From the NCBI GenBank assembly GCA_009760855.2, contig WPIO01000102.1, positions 870,001 to 934,000 of the forward strand: DNA of 64,000 nt. The letters are read 5' to 3'. Position numbers and translations under genes: made by a program. How positions within the stretch are numbered: position 1 is the first letter of the stretch; each line of letters starts with the position of its first letter. This DNA comes from Cristatella mucedo (lineage: Eukaryota; Bryozoa; Phylactolaemata; Cristatellidae). Under the pieces are notes generated by a model, which saw only the letters and a program-made list of their open reading frames with translations, did no database searches and was not told the DNA's origin. Below are positions 1-9,953 of this stretch, piece after piece.

Positions 1-1498
1 ACTTCATAGGGACAACACCGGCAACGGCACCCTCACAAACTGATAACGCATTATCATCTTTGGCATCAATTGCTGGACAATAGAGTGATGATTCAGTAGC
101 AAGAATAGCCATGTCTTTAGTAGTTTTCAATTTACCTGCTGCAGACATTAATCGATCATATAAATCAAGCAACATTAAATCACCCGCCAAGCAGCTATAT
201 TGACTATCAATTACGATGCTTTCTGTGGAATGCCTTCGAATAGACAGAGCCGCACTAACAGGTTTTGCTAGAGCAGCTGGATCTGCTAAATTGGTCGCGA
301 AAGCTGAGTCTAAGACATCTTGGCTATTTGCAGCACCAACAATATCGCCAGATTCAGCTGAACTTAAACTAATTACTTCTGCATTTGTTTCTAATTCATA
401 AGCAGCATTAACAGTTCCAAGAGCGTAGTTTTCACGAGCATCTCTAGGTAATTTTGCTGATTCAAAGAATTCAGATACCTGCGAATAAGCAACATTTACA
501 TCGGGAGGATTAACTGAATCATCTTGATGATAGGCAAGATTAGCATTTCCACTAGCAGTGCTTGCTGATAAGATAGCGGCAGGCACAACAACGCTTCCAT
601 CTGCACCCACAGCCTCAGATGCATCTTCAACGCTTCTTACACCACAGCAACTCGCTACAGAACGACAACAATCAACAACTGATGCCCTAAATCTTGAGAA
701 GGTGGATCCATCTACGCCTTCTTCTCTTTCCGATGCCGATTCCAACGAAGCAGCACTATCACTCCCTGGCACGCTATGTGTATCAGGCGCAATAGGAACA
801 GTAGTAAAAAAGGTGAACCCATCTACGCCTTCTTCTCTTTCCGATGCCGATTCCAACGAAGCAGCACTATCATTCCCTGGCACGCTATGTGTATCAGGCA
901 CAATAGGAACAGTAGTAGATGAATCTATGAAATTTTTATCAAGATCAACAGGCGTTTCTTCACATGATGAACCTTGATCTAAGTTACTCGTGTCTGATAT
1001 GTTATCAATTTCGAATATTCGATCCAAAGTCTGCATAAACTCAATCATATCATCCGCTGAAGTAGAAGCAACGGCATCATCCGCTATCAATTCTGATTTA
1101 CCGACAACTGCAATTGCGCTAGCTTCAAGATCACATACAATCTCATCACTTGAGCCAGAAGTGTGTACAGAATCTGCATCTCCACTAGCCGCCGCGCCAT
1201 AACCATCAGAAACAAAAACCTTATTCACAATATCATCAACAATCCCTTTAATTATTAATGAAACAGAATCATTTTCATATTCACCATCATCACTTGAGCC
1301 AGAAGTGTGTACAGAATCTGCATCTCCACTAGCCGCCGCGCCAGCCCCTTCAGCCTCTGCCGTCCCCGCAACATCAACCATCAATTCTGATTCATCTACG
1401 CTGGCAGTATCTGCGGCAGTAACATCTTCCATCTCAATTGCTTGATCATTATTTAAAAAAGAACCCTCTTCAAACCCTTCCTTGTATTGTGTTTTCAT
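1..1498 (-). CDS. Repeat-containing acidic protein, 3' end outside window
   Basis: A frame stays open from the ATG at 1498 leftward to the window edge, giving 499 codons with no stop, so the C-terminus is missing. The protein is rich in Asp, Glu, Ser and Ala and shows no signal peptide or membrane segment. It has two internal duplications: an 18-residue block (residues 53-70 and 101-118, core DSVHTSGSSD) and a 37-residue block in tandem (about 194-230 and 231-267, core SLESASEREEGVDG). A Cys-rich patch (DCCRSVASCC) follows at about 275-285. I do not recognise a family. Its repeat-driven, low-complexity make-up resembles the other large accessory proteins of this window and suggests a surface or secreted protein, but that is inference. 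That it is coding is supported by the frame-preserving repeats, whose units are multiples of three. Confidence 0.75.
   Translation of the reverse strand, partial: MKTQYKEGFEEGSFLNNDQAIEMEDVTAADTASVDESELMVDVAGTAEAEGAGAAASGDADSVHTSGSSDDGEYENDSVSLIIKGIVDDIVNKVFVSDGYGAAASGDADSVHTSGSSDEIVCDLEASAIAVVGKSELIADDAVASTSADDMIEFMQTLDRIFEIDNISDTSNLDQGSSCEETPVDLDKNFIDSSTTVPIVPDTHSVPGNDSAASLESASEREEGVDGFTFFTTVPIAPDTHSVPGSDSAASLESASEREEGVDGSTFSRFRASVVDCCRSVASCCGVRSVEDASEAVGADGSVVVPAAILSASTASGNANLAYHQDDSVNPPDVNVAYSQVSEFFESAKLPRDARENYALGTVNAAYELETNAEVISLSSAESGDIVGAANSQDVLDSAFATNLADPAALAKPVSAALSIRRHSTESIVIDSQYSCLAGDLMLLDLYDRLMSAAGKLKTTKDMAILATESSLYCPAIDAKDDNALSVCEGAVAGVVPMK
701..917. repeat. 111-bp tandem duplication (2 copies)
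   Basis: Bases 701-811 are repeated almost exactly from 812 to about 917, inside the left-edge gene. The unit is 37 codons, so the frame is kept. The few differences (for example gatcc versus aaccc near the start) indicate a fairly recent duplication. Confidence 0.95.
1143..1343. repeat. 57-bp direct repeat pair, 144 bp apart
   Basis: The 57 bases at 1143-1199 recur identically at 1287-1343 within the left-edge gene. The 144-bp offset is a multiple of three, so both copies encode the same Gly-Ala-Ser-Asp-rich peptide. Confidence 0.95.
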
Positions 1499-1846
1499 AA
1501 AACCTACATATTAATTTATATTTTAGCAAAAAATTATGCCAAATAAACCATATCATTATTTTTATTTGAAGGCAATATAAATCTTTATAAAGCCGCAAAT
1601 GATGCTTTTTTGAGTGTAAAATAAAAATAATTATAATTATAGATTGAATTATTGGATAGAAAATTTTATTAAATGCCAAAGCCGTACCGTTAAAAGAGAA
1701 ATAAATTTTTGTATTGACGATATAATTTATAGAATGTATAACATTTTCGGCATATTTATAGCTGTTTTTTACTTTTTACGGCCTATCTACACCAAATTAA
1801 CAATAAAAAACGAAAATTATCAACTTTTAGTAAATAAAAACAACAA
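1499..1846. other. Intergenic stretch, no gene seen
   Basis: A very AT-rich stretch between two minus-strand genes. Short open frames exist on both strands but show no family resemblance or coding character. It should carry the promoter of the left-edge gene; no convincing -35/-10 pair was found. Confidence 0.6.
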
Positions 1847-4800
1847 CTAGACAATGCAAGATTTTACAGCACCATTGTTCCAGGCTGCTGAAAGATTGGG
1901 AGTTTGCATTGCTGGCAAAATTTTTGTATAGATTTCACTTGGCGAAATTACGGCCTCAAAAGTTAAATTCTTGCAATACTTGCCAATTTTATCGTCTAGA
2001 CCACCTTTATTTGCGGCTCTTATTTGCTTTAATGCCATAGTTATTCCAGGGCCCACACAGGCATCCACATTACTTGCAGAATAGGTTAATTTGTTGCTAG
2101 TAACACCAGGATCTGTGGTTGTAAACATACCAGCATTGTGGTAATAAGTTGTTGCGGAGCTATAGCAAATCTCGGTACAATCAGCTCCGGCTGGTACGCT
2201 AGAGGTGCAAGAATATAAAGTTAAACTTGTGCTAGCGGTTGTATTTTTACATAACTTACTACAGTGCCCATTTGTGCTCATTTTGGCCGCTATGGCAGTC
2301 TCTTTTGTTGTTGCTGAAGTTAAAGTGCAATCAGATGCCGTGGAGGCATCGTCTGACGATATGGCAATTTTTATGGCATTCGATATTTGCTTGTTCCAAT
2401 TGGCAATTGTACTCATATCTTGACTGCCAAGATCTGGCGTTGTGTAGGTTGTGGCGCTGTCGCTGGCATCAAATGCAGCGAAAGAATATACCGTTCCATA
2501 ACACATAAAATTATCATCAGAACTGATAGAATAAGTAGAAAATGGAAAATAATAGCCATCCTTAATGTCACCCACAGTAGTAGAATCATTATACGCCGCA
2601 AGTGAAGAGCCAGAATTAATCGCCGCCCATATTGCAGCGTTAGAATAATAGGAAGTTTTGCTGGTCACAGTATAATTATTGGCCTGCAATCTGCTGGTAG
2701 AGCAAGTTAGTTTAATTTGATTGGTCTTCAGCCAAACATCAACTATAGAAGCATCTTCAGCGCTATTATTAGAATTTACCATTTTTCCAGGAGGCAATGT
2801 TTTAAGATTATTGGTTACATATCTGTAGCCACTCATACAATGCCCCATGGCAATTTCTCCTATTGCTGAGGCATCATAGCACACATGTCGTGCTGTATCG
2901 CAAATACCTTTATAGGTTGGGGCAATACATCGCAATCCATCTGGCGCCGTATCCCAATAAATGGCATTAGAGTCAGTACTCCTTACGCCAGCCGCAGACA
3001 AAATATCTCCCGTTGGCATGATGCATCTTCTTTTGGTGGAAGCAAGATTGGCCGTGTTTTGCAAAATATATTGCACGGTTCCTGTTGCTACAAATCTACC
3101 ATCAACAACAGCATCGGAAATATTGCCCATCATGCATTTTGGACTAACGGTTGGATCTTGATAGTTAGTTGGAGGCTCCCAAATCACATGATTAAAATCA
3201 TCTTCTACCATACTGCAGGTTGCCACACATATTGCATCGGTGTTGGTAACTGGCCCCCACTGTCCATTAACATTGCAGGCACGAGTATAGCCAGCAGAAG
3301 CCATGGTTGCGGGATCATTTTTACCGATATATCCATTTGCACATCTTGCCATAGCTCCGCTAGCATTTGCGGCAGATTCTAGCCAAATACCATTTAAGCT
3401 GTAGTCTTGATCATATGCAACTTTTTCTGGATTAATTGTCGGGCATTTTATTGCAGAGCTAGCAATGGTAGTAATTGGACTAACAGTAGTGCCGCCAACG
3501 GAATTCCACCTGCCTCCAATATGGCATTTTCTAATATAGGTGTTATAAATATGGATGGTTTTGCTGAACATTACATCTGAGGTATAGTTAGCCTTTGGGC
3601 AATTGCTGGAGTTGCAATAAATACCTGAACCAGAAAAATATATCTTATCCGCGTTCATTATTTCATTCTGTATGTTTGCAAAATTATCTCTATTGGAAAC
3701 ACAAGCGCCATAAAATTTGTTATCAGTATTAACCATCTTCATTCCTGCTGGGCAAATGCCAACACCAAAATTGCCATCTGGCAAAACTATGCTTCCGTCA
3801 GATCTAACACACTTGGTAGGATAACCAAAATTACCAGCCAGTAACTCCATACCTCTATCGTTGGTGCTAGAGTTAGTAGTGGCGCCATCCGTTCCATAGC
3901 CTCCATATTCGCAAACCAAAGATTCTCCGCTTGCACTAGTAACTGCAAAATTGGTTCTAGGGCAAGCAGAAGTACAGGCAGTATCTACCTTGGTGCTGCT
4001 GGTTGCAAAAATCAAGTTTTTATTGCCATCGCTGTCAAGTTTTGGCAAGGCACCATTCCATTCTATATGACCTGGCTCTAATTGTGCCAATCCTGGCCCA
4101 CCACTACCTACACTGCTGTTCCATCTATCGGAATATACACAACCGCCATTACCATAATATTGCCCATATTTATAGCTTCCACCACTCGCACAGTTGCATT
4201 CGGCCGTTACTGTTGTGGTAAAAATGCCATCTTTCAGATATTTCCAATTGTAGGCTGAAGGGCCACCAGAATAGCATGTTCCTTGATTTTTACCACCAGC
4301 AAAAGAACCAAAACCAGCATAAATTCCTCCGTCAGCAATTAAAGCTGAGCTAGTCATAGCTCTTGTGCTATCTATAGAACCAGAGCCAGAACTAACAGTT
4401 TTATCTTCAACGCATGTTTGCATGTTACTCTTACCGGCCTCTGCTGTAACATATGTATTTCCAGCAAAATCCTTAATATAGCTAGAGCTAGAATCGCTAA
4501 ATCCCCAAAAATACTTACCTCCAGCGGCAAGACTGGCGTGCCAGCCACAAAAATCCAGACTACGATCGTCGTAAGTATAGGTCTTGCTGCCATAAGTGCC
4601 AACTATAAATTTTAACCAATTGGCAGCATTAAAGCCCAAAGGAGAACTTGGGCTATTTGTTAATTTAATAGCACCAATAACCGTGCCGCCACCGCTGCCT
4701 GGAGCCGTTTTTCCGGTATAGTAAGAAACCTCATTATTATTGGTAAAAACGGCACCGCTGCCACCAGCACCAACCAAAGTGAACAACATATATTGACATC

Positions 4801-7612
4801 TAATCGGAACATATATTATATGTTCACCAGTGCCGGCCACTGCATCATCATATTTTAAGCCAGAAGTTAAGGCTCCTTCATATTTTGTACAGAGGCCAAA
4901 TTCTTTCATTGTTCTGGTTCGCAATGTCATAGCAGAAACCATACAAGATGCACTAGAAACAGATGTAGAGCTTTTTAATTCATCCGCACAATCTGGGCCA
5001 AAATATTTTTCCGCCAAATTCGTTCCATCTTCATAGGCTGCGGCAAGCACCTCACCAGCTGCAGCATTGATTATATCTGTAGAAGTTTTTTTGCTAAAAA
5101 CAGATGATGATGGCGTAAAGAATGCATCAATTCTAGATGGATCACTACCTGCTTCTTTTTTTACCGCTATTCTTGGGCCATTTTCAGAAGCATAAGCAAC
5201 AACATAATCTTCACGTTTTATCGATGGTCCACCAAACAGATAGGCATCAAATATATCAATAACTGCAAATCCAGAAGAAAGACAAATTTCATTTTGCCAT
5301 TGGTTTTGCTTTTTATATGAAGACAAATTATCAGATTGTAAATTTAACAATCCTGCTTTAGAATTATTGCTTTGACATTCCGCAATAGTTGTGCTATCTG
5401 GAGAGCAATTTGTTTTAGCCCTACAAACATCCTCAAATTCTCTATATATAACTGCATCACCATCTGTGGATGATGCGGCCGCATTTTTTGCACTAGCTGG
5501 CAAGCTGGAAAGCACATTGCAACCATCTTTTGCTGCACAATATTTATGAGTAAATAAAATAGTGCACTGAGTTGCATTCTGATATTTTTTGTTAGAATAA
5601 TCATAATATCTGGCAACGATTGTATCGGACATAGAAGAAACTTTAGAATGATAATCTGCAACTTCTGTTTCTGGAAAAGCTAAAGGATCTATTGTTATTT
5701 TGATTTTATTTGGCTCATCTTTCACTCCAGCCACAGATATTGGCAATTTTGGCATACCATTAACATAGCTATATTTTAAAGGGGGTCGTTTTGTTTTACC
5801 AATTTTCACCAATGCTTTTTTTGTTGCCAACTGCGCACAAGTGTCTCCGGCAGAAACAGAAGTTACTAAATCATACTGATAGGCAACATAATAATCCTGA
5901 TCATCTGTAGTATCATATTCTATTCTGGTACAAATTTTGGCCTGATGACTAACTGTTGGAGTAACTGCAGCACAAGTTGATTGATCATATTCCGTATAAT
6001 CTAAAATCAATGGTGCAGATTCTTGCCACGATGAAACGTAGCTTGTCGCTGCGGAATCATAATCCAAATCACCATATGTATCTGTCATGCTTGATTTGGG
6101 CGTAAAAGTTATAACTCTTTCCGTTGCGCCGAAACTAAGTGTAATTTTTGGTCTAAAAAAAGTGCCACGATACAACTCTCCCAGCTCTGCATCTCCATAT
6201 TCACAGCTACCAGATGTTTTTTCTTGTTTTACTGCCCTAAAAGGCCGCAACCTAGCAAAATAGGCAAACATATGAGCAGCAGGCGAATTAACAACATTCA
6301 TGTTTGGCTCGGCAACGGCAATGCGAGGATAGGGACGAGGAGGTACCGCGGCTGGAGTCTTAACACATCCAGCCCTGTGTACTTTGTTCTTGTCTGACCA
6401 GTCTACTGAAGAAATAATATATCCACAGACATAACTGCCCCTACCATACATACCAGATATTTTATCTTTAATTAATGCATTGGCGCTAGAATCTTTATAA
6501 GCTTTATATACGACATCATCTGATTTTCTGGCACTAACAGCAGTAGAGCATTTACTGTACATTTGTCTTGCAATTTGCCATTCTCCATAACAAGTAGCAT
6601 TTATTTTATCGTCGTCACTTTTATACATAAAAACAGAATCGCATCTATCTTCTGTGGTGCTTTTGTTTGTTGTTGCGTCATATTTTTCATAGGTTCCACA
6701 GGGGCAATCCGTTTCTTTATAAGTACTGCCAGTCATGTAATAATCTCGCAGCAAAATGCAGTTGTTTTCTTTATTTTGGCCAGAAATAATCGTACCATAA
6801 TTAATACAATTAGTTTTTGTATTTGCGGTCGCTCCTGCAGGAACATCATAAGGACAATCATCATTAAAAAGTTTATACACATAACCATCTTTATGAACAA
6901 ATAAAAGTGTCCGAGACAATATTACGGAGGCATTGATGGCGGTTATGGTGGTGGATATAAGGGCCGCAAAAGGACCCAAAAGTGCAAACACTGCAGCATT
7001 TATCAAGCCAGCAGAAACTCCAACTGCAACCGCACTATCAGTATTAATGTCTGTAAAATCGCTAGGCGTGGGCAAAGAAGTTGCAATGTCTCCTGGATTT
7101 GTATATCCAAAAGTATGAAATTTTGCAGCCAAAAATCCACCAGTAGGCAAGGCAGAAAATCCCAAAGGCTCTTTTGCCGCACCATTTGCTTTGGTTCTTA
7201 CACATGTTTCATCTACTTTAAATATATTATGACTGGAGGAGCAAATCTCTAAACTAAATTTACCATCATCTTCCATTTTTGGATTCTGAATCCATACAGC
7301 ACCAGGCCATTCATGCCCATGACGAGCGCCGCTGATAGAGCCACCGCTGGCCGAAATGGTAACGCTTATATCTGTGGTAAGCTCCACTGGAGACTTTATT
7401 TCCGTACCATTGACATCTTTAAAATAGGAGTATACTTTTTTATCGGTGGAATCGTATTTTGCATAACCTAAAGGCACCACAGCTTGATCGTATCTTCCGT
7501 CAGCTCTAATTTTTGCCACAAGTTGCAAGTAAAGTGCCACAAATAGCAAACACTTTAGAGACTTTTTTAAAATGGCAAAAAAATCTTGACTGATGTTTTT
7601 AAGATAGTTCAT
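1847..7612 (-). CDS. Giant cysteine-rich exported protein (1921 aa)
   Basis: A single uninterrupted frame encodes a secreted or surface protein. Residues 1-37 look like a signal peptide (KKSLKCLLFVALYLQLVAK, then a cleavage-like IRA). A strongly hydrophobic stretch at about 194-238 could form one or two membrane passes. The rest is polar with very many cysteines spread to the C-terminus (ends KSCIV), often in short Cys-Asn/Gly-Trp modules reminiscent of disulfide-bonded extracellular domains. Residues of about 940-1180 are Gly/Ser-rich (VGAGGSGAVF, GSGGGTVIGA), resembling glycine-rich fibre domains. Rickettsiales VirB6-type proteins also combine a long cysteine-containing extracellular part with a hydrophobic core, but the multi-pass TrbL/VirB6 core is not evident here, so I do not call it VirB6. 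An adhesin or T4SS-associated surface protein is the leading guess. Confidence 0.85.
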   Translation of the reverse strand: MNYLKNISQDFFAILKKSLKCLLFVALYLQLVAKIRADGRYDQAVVPLGYAKYDSTDKKVYSYFKDVNGTEIKSPVELTTDISVTISASGGSISGARHGHEWPGAVWIQNPKMEDDGKFSLEICSSSHNIFKVDETCVRTKANGAAKEPLGFSALPTGGFLAAKFHTFGYTNPGDIATSLPTPSDFTDINTDSAVAVGVSAGLINAAVFALLGPFAALISTTITAINASVILSRTLLFVHKDGYVYKLFNDDCPYDVPAGATANTKTNCINYGTIISGQNKENNCILLRDYYMTGSTYKETDCPCGTYEKYDATTNKSTTEDRCDSVFMYKSDDDKINATCYGEWQIARQMYSKCSTAVSARKSDDVVYKAYKDSSANALIKDKISGMYGRGSYVCGYIISSVDWSDKNKVHRAGCVKTPAAVPPRPYPRIAVAEPNMNVVNSPAAHMFAYFARLRPFRAVKQEKTSGSCEYGDAELGELYRGTFFRPKITLSFGATERVITFTPKSSMTDTYGDLDYDSAATSYVSSWQESAPLILDYTEYDQSTCAAVTPTVSHQAKICTRIEYDTTDDQDYYVAYQYDLVTSVSAGDTCAQLATKKALVKIGKTKRPPLKYSYVNGMPKLPISVAGVKDEPNKIKITIDPLAFPETEVADYHSKVSSMSDTIVARYYDYSNKKYQNATQCTILFTHKYCAAKDGCNVLSSLPASAKNAAASSTDGDAVIYREFEDVCRAKTNCSPDSTTIAECQSNNSKAGLLNLQSDNLSSYKKQNQWQNEICLSSGFAVIDIFDAYLFGGPSIKREDYVVAYASENGPRIAVKKEAGSDPSRIDAFFTPSSSVFSKKTSTDIINAAAGEVLAAAYEDGTNLAEKYFGPDCADELKSSTSVSSASCMVSAMTLRTRTMKEFGLCTKYEGALTSGLKYDDAVAGTGEHIIYVPIRCQYMLFTLVGAGGSGAVFTNNNEVSYYTGKTAPGSGGGTVIGAIKLTNSPSSPLGFNAANWLKFIVGTYGSKTYTYDDRSLDFCGWHASLAAGGKYFWGFSDSSSSYIKDFAGNTYVTAEAGKSNMQTCVEDKTVSSGSGSIDSTRAMTSSALIADGGIYAGFGSFAGGKNQGTCYSGGPSAYNWKYLKDGIFTTTVTAECNCASGGSYKYGQYYGNGGCVYSDRWNSSVGSGGPGLAQLEPGHIEWNGALPKLDSDGNKNLIFATSSTKVDTACTSACPRTNFAVTSASGESLVCEYGGYGTDGATTNSSTNDRGMELLAGNFGYPTKCVRSDGSIVLPDGNFGVGICPAGMKMVNTDNKFYGACVSNRDNFANIQNEIMNADKIYFSGSGIYCNSSNCPKANYTSDVMFSKTIHIYNTYIRKCHIGGRWNSVGGTTVSPITTIASSAIKCPTINPEKVAYDQDYSLNGIWLESAANASGAMARCANGYIGKNDPATMASAGYTRACNVNGQWGPVTNTDAICVATCSMVEDDFNHVIWEPPTNYQDPTVSPKCMMGNISDAVVDGRFVATGTVQYILQNTANLASTKRRCIMPTGDILSAAGVRSTDSNAIYWDTAPDGLRCIAPTYKGICDTARHVCYDASAIGEIAMGHCMSGYRYVTNNLKTLPPGKMVNSNNSAEDASIVDVWLKTNQIKLTCSTSRLQANNYTVTSKTSYYSNAAIWAAINSGSSLAAYNDSTTVGDIKDGYYFPFSTYSISSDDNFMCYGTVYSFAAFDASDSATTYTTPDLGSQDMSTIANWNKQISNAIKIAISSDDASTASDCTLTSATTKETAIAAKMSTNGHCSKLCKNTTASTSLTLYSCTSSVPAGADCTEICYSSATTYYHNAGMFTTTDPGVTSNKLTYSASNVDACVGPGITMALKQIRAANKGGLDDKIGKYCKNLTFEAVISPSEIYTKILPAMQTPNLSAAWNNGAVKSCIV

Positions 7613-7666
7613 AACATTAAATTAGCGCAAATAAAAATTGCTGTATTAAATATTATTAATCTTGTA

Positions 7667-8395
7667 ATGAACTTTAAAAATTTTCAAGAAAAAAAATCTT
7701 TTGTTCAGGAGGTCTTTTCTGGTGTAGCCAATAAGTATGATATCATGAACGATTGCATGAGTTTTGGACTGCACAGATTATGGAAAAAAAAGTTCGTCAA
7801 CATGATTCCGGCTGGTGATTTTTGCTATCTAGATTTGGCCAGCGGCAGTGGCGACGTAGCCATGAGATTAATGGATAGATTGCGGCATAAGCAAATAAAT
7901 AATTTTACCATTACTTGTCTAGACCAAAATCAGGAAATGCTAGATATTGGAGAGGGTAAAATGCTGGACAGTGGTTATTTGCAAAACAATGTAAACTTCA
8001 CCTGCTCGCCAGCAGAAAAAATGCCGCTGGAAAGCAATTCTGTAGATTGCGTTATGGTTTCTTTTGGTATAAGAAATTTTAGCGATATTTCTGGAGCCCT
8101 GTGCGAAATTTATCGTATATTAAAACCAAACGGCACCTTTTGGTGCTTAGAATTTTCTCCCTCTATGTCTAACGATATTCTGCAAAAAGGCTACAATCTA
8201 TATTCACGCTTTATTCCAAAAATTGGCAAATTAGTAGCAAAAAACGAGCCAGCATATCAATATTTAGTAGACAGTATTGCCAACTTTCCCAATAAGATAA
8301 GATTTAGCAAAATGATAAAAGAGTCTGGTTTTGTTTTTGTAGATTTTGACGAACTTTCTGGCGGAATTTGCAATATCCATCAAGCCAAAAAATAA
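7667..8395 (+). CDS. ubiE: Demethylmenaquinone/ubiquinone C-methyltransferase UbiE
   Basis: A 242-residue class I SAM-dependent methyltransferase that adds the ring C-methyl group in ubiquinone synthesis, in the cytosol. The family hallmark near the N-terminus is present (VANKYDIMNDCMSFGLHRLW). It is followed by the SAM-binding motif I (LDLASGSGDVAMRL) and the conserved FGIRNFSDISGAL block. The frame is open further upstream (to 7586), but the extra residues do not fit the family and overlap the start of the divergent giant gene, so the ATG at 7667 is preferred. Only about 54 bp separate it from the start of that minus-strand gene, so the two promoters must overlap. A COQ9-family gene at 52.7 kb belongs to the same pathway. 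Confidence 0.95.
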   Translation: MNFKNFQEKKSFVQEVFSGVANKYDIMNDCMSFGLHRLWKKKFVNMIPAGDFCYLDLASGSGDVAMRLMDRLRHKQINNFTITCLDQNQEMLDIGEGKMLDSGYLQNNVNFTCSPAEKMPLESNSVDCVMVSFGIRNFSDISGALCEIYRILKPNGTFWCLEFSPSMSNDILQKGYNLYSRFIPKIGKLVAKNEPAYQYLVDSIANFPNKIRFSKMIKESGFVFVDFDELSGGICNIHQAKK

Positions 8396-8942
8396 CCATC
8401 TATCAAGATTCAGAAAAGTTTTTTGATGAGTAAAGCAACCAATCACCCATTTCTAAATTTACATATCTTGATGGTTGTTTATGAGATTAATATAATGTAT
8501 GACTTGCCAACCGCATTGCCGCCATCTTAAACAACACATAAAAAAGAAATTAAATTATTTTTGTTGCATTGCTAGCTTGATATAATTAAGCAATAAAGCT
8601 TACTGCTGTCGGCCACAATCAATAAAAGCCTTGCCATAACACATCATATAACGTCAATCTTTTTAAAAAATATCAATACTTATACAATAGGCATAAATAA
8701 CAGCCACGAATGCTGCTTGCTAAAGTTAAGATCAAATAAGGCGGTAAAATAAATTAGCAAAAATATGCCAAAGAACAAATTTAAAAACCAGTAATAAATT
8801 TTTAATTGTTATCAATGGAATGACGCAACAATAAATAAAAATATCTTTATTTATTGCCAATGCAACAAGCATAAAAAACAAATTTGTAAATAGCTTTTAA
8901 AAAATATAAGATCAGCAAAAAGATCAGTCCGCAAAAATATTG
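8396..8942. other. Intergenic stretch, no gene seen
   Basis: AT-rich sequence between the convergent ends of ubiE and the next minus-strand gene. A loose inverted repeat (AACCATCTATCAAGAT near 8394-8409 and ATCTTGATGGTT near 8466-8477) might form a weak terminator structure. Nothing else is recognisable. Confidence 0.5.
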
Positions 8943-9560
8943 CTATTTTTTATTGCAACAATTCTCGCCTGATTTTGGGTTTAGTTGATCGAATTCTGTC
9001 ATGAAATCTGCAATTGGCAAGACATTCTCGTGGGAGTGATAATTTATTGCTTTTGTGATTGTTTCCAATGCCACAGCACTATATTGCACATCTTTTCTTA
9101 TAGCAATATAATGGCAATTATGAAAAAATTTTGCTTTCACAATTTTATCTCCCGGCAGCACCAACCAATCGCCAATAACCTGCTTATCGCCATGAGGAAT
9201 AAAAGCAAAACCACCTAATGGAGCAAGCTTTTCTATTTTAGCAAGATCGTCCGAAATAGCAATATTGTAAAGGCATTTTTTTGAAAAACAATCCGCCAGA
9301 TCAAGATACTTAATTTTATTTTTTAGAAACAACACAGAGTTAAGGGTCATCACCATTTCGGCAATTATCATGCTTTGCTCTCCAAGATTAGAAACAATTA
9401 CAAAATCTGGCTGAATCACTACAGGTTCTGGCTTTATTTTTTTTGCTACAATGCCGCACAATACAAACCACATCTGCGAGGCGATAAAAATAATTGCAAG
9501 ATATATCGCTGCACGAAATAATCTTGAAGCTATAACTAAAATTTTTGCCCAATTTAACAT
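8943..9560 (-). CDS. Membrane-anchored protein of unknown function
   Basis: A 205-residue protein with one clear N-terminal membrane segment (about residues 17-40, core IYLAIIFIASQMWFVLCGIVA) followed by a soluble, probably periplasmic domain of about 165 residues with mixed alpha/beta character. It contains several cysteines (DCFSKKCLY, FHNCHYIA, ENCCNKK). No family is recognised. It sits alone, convergent with ubiE and divergent from pyrG. Base use and the lack of stops over 205 codons support a real gene. Confidence 0.6.
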   Translation of the reverse strand: MLNWAKILVIASRLFRAAIYLAIIFIASQMWFVLCGIVAKKIKPEPVVIQPDFVIVSNLGEQSMIIAEMVMTLNSVLFLKNKIKYLDLADCFSKKCLYNIAISDDLAKIEKLAPLGGFAFIPHGDKQVIGDWLVLPGDKIVKAKFFHNCHYIAIRKDVQYSAVALETITKAINYHSHENVLPIADFMTEFDQLNPKSGENCCNKK

Positions 9561-9953
9561 GCCACTATCGTATCAATCTTTTTTTAAGGCTGAGTAATAT
9601 AATTAAATGTAAATAAAAATATTAACAGAAAATTTCATGAACCAAAATCATTATATAACTAAAGAAATATCTTAAGCCATTGCTATAAAAAATAGAAGAT
9701 AGTGATTATTTTTGCATCACCAAAGATCATAAAGAAAAATATTGCAATATTAATCATTTTGTACATCATCTGCCCATTCCATCGCATGGAAAAATTAATT
9801 ATATTTATGAGACAAAAATAATTAATATTATTTATAAGCAATAAACCAGATCTAAAAACGCACAACAGAGGCGAAAAATAATAATAATTTATTTTCGTTG
9901 CTTTTTGGTTTTAGCGATTTTTAACAACAATAAAACTCAATTTAGTGCATATC
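9561..9953. other. Divergent intergenic region upstream of pyrG
   Basis: About 390 bp of AT-rich DNA between divergent genes. It should hold the promoters of both. No consensus promoter or operator could be picked out with confidence, and no coding remnant was recognised. Confidence 0.5.

Noticed and set aside
1847-7612. Naming the giant exported protein VirB6
   Set aside because: Only one hydrophobic region is visible, not the multi-pass TrbL/VirB6 core.
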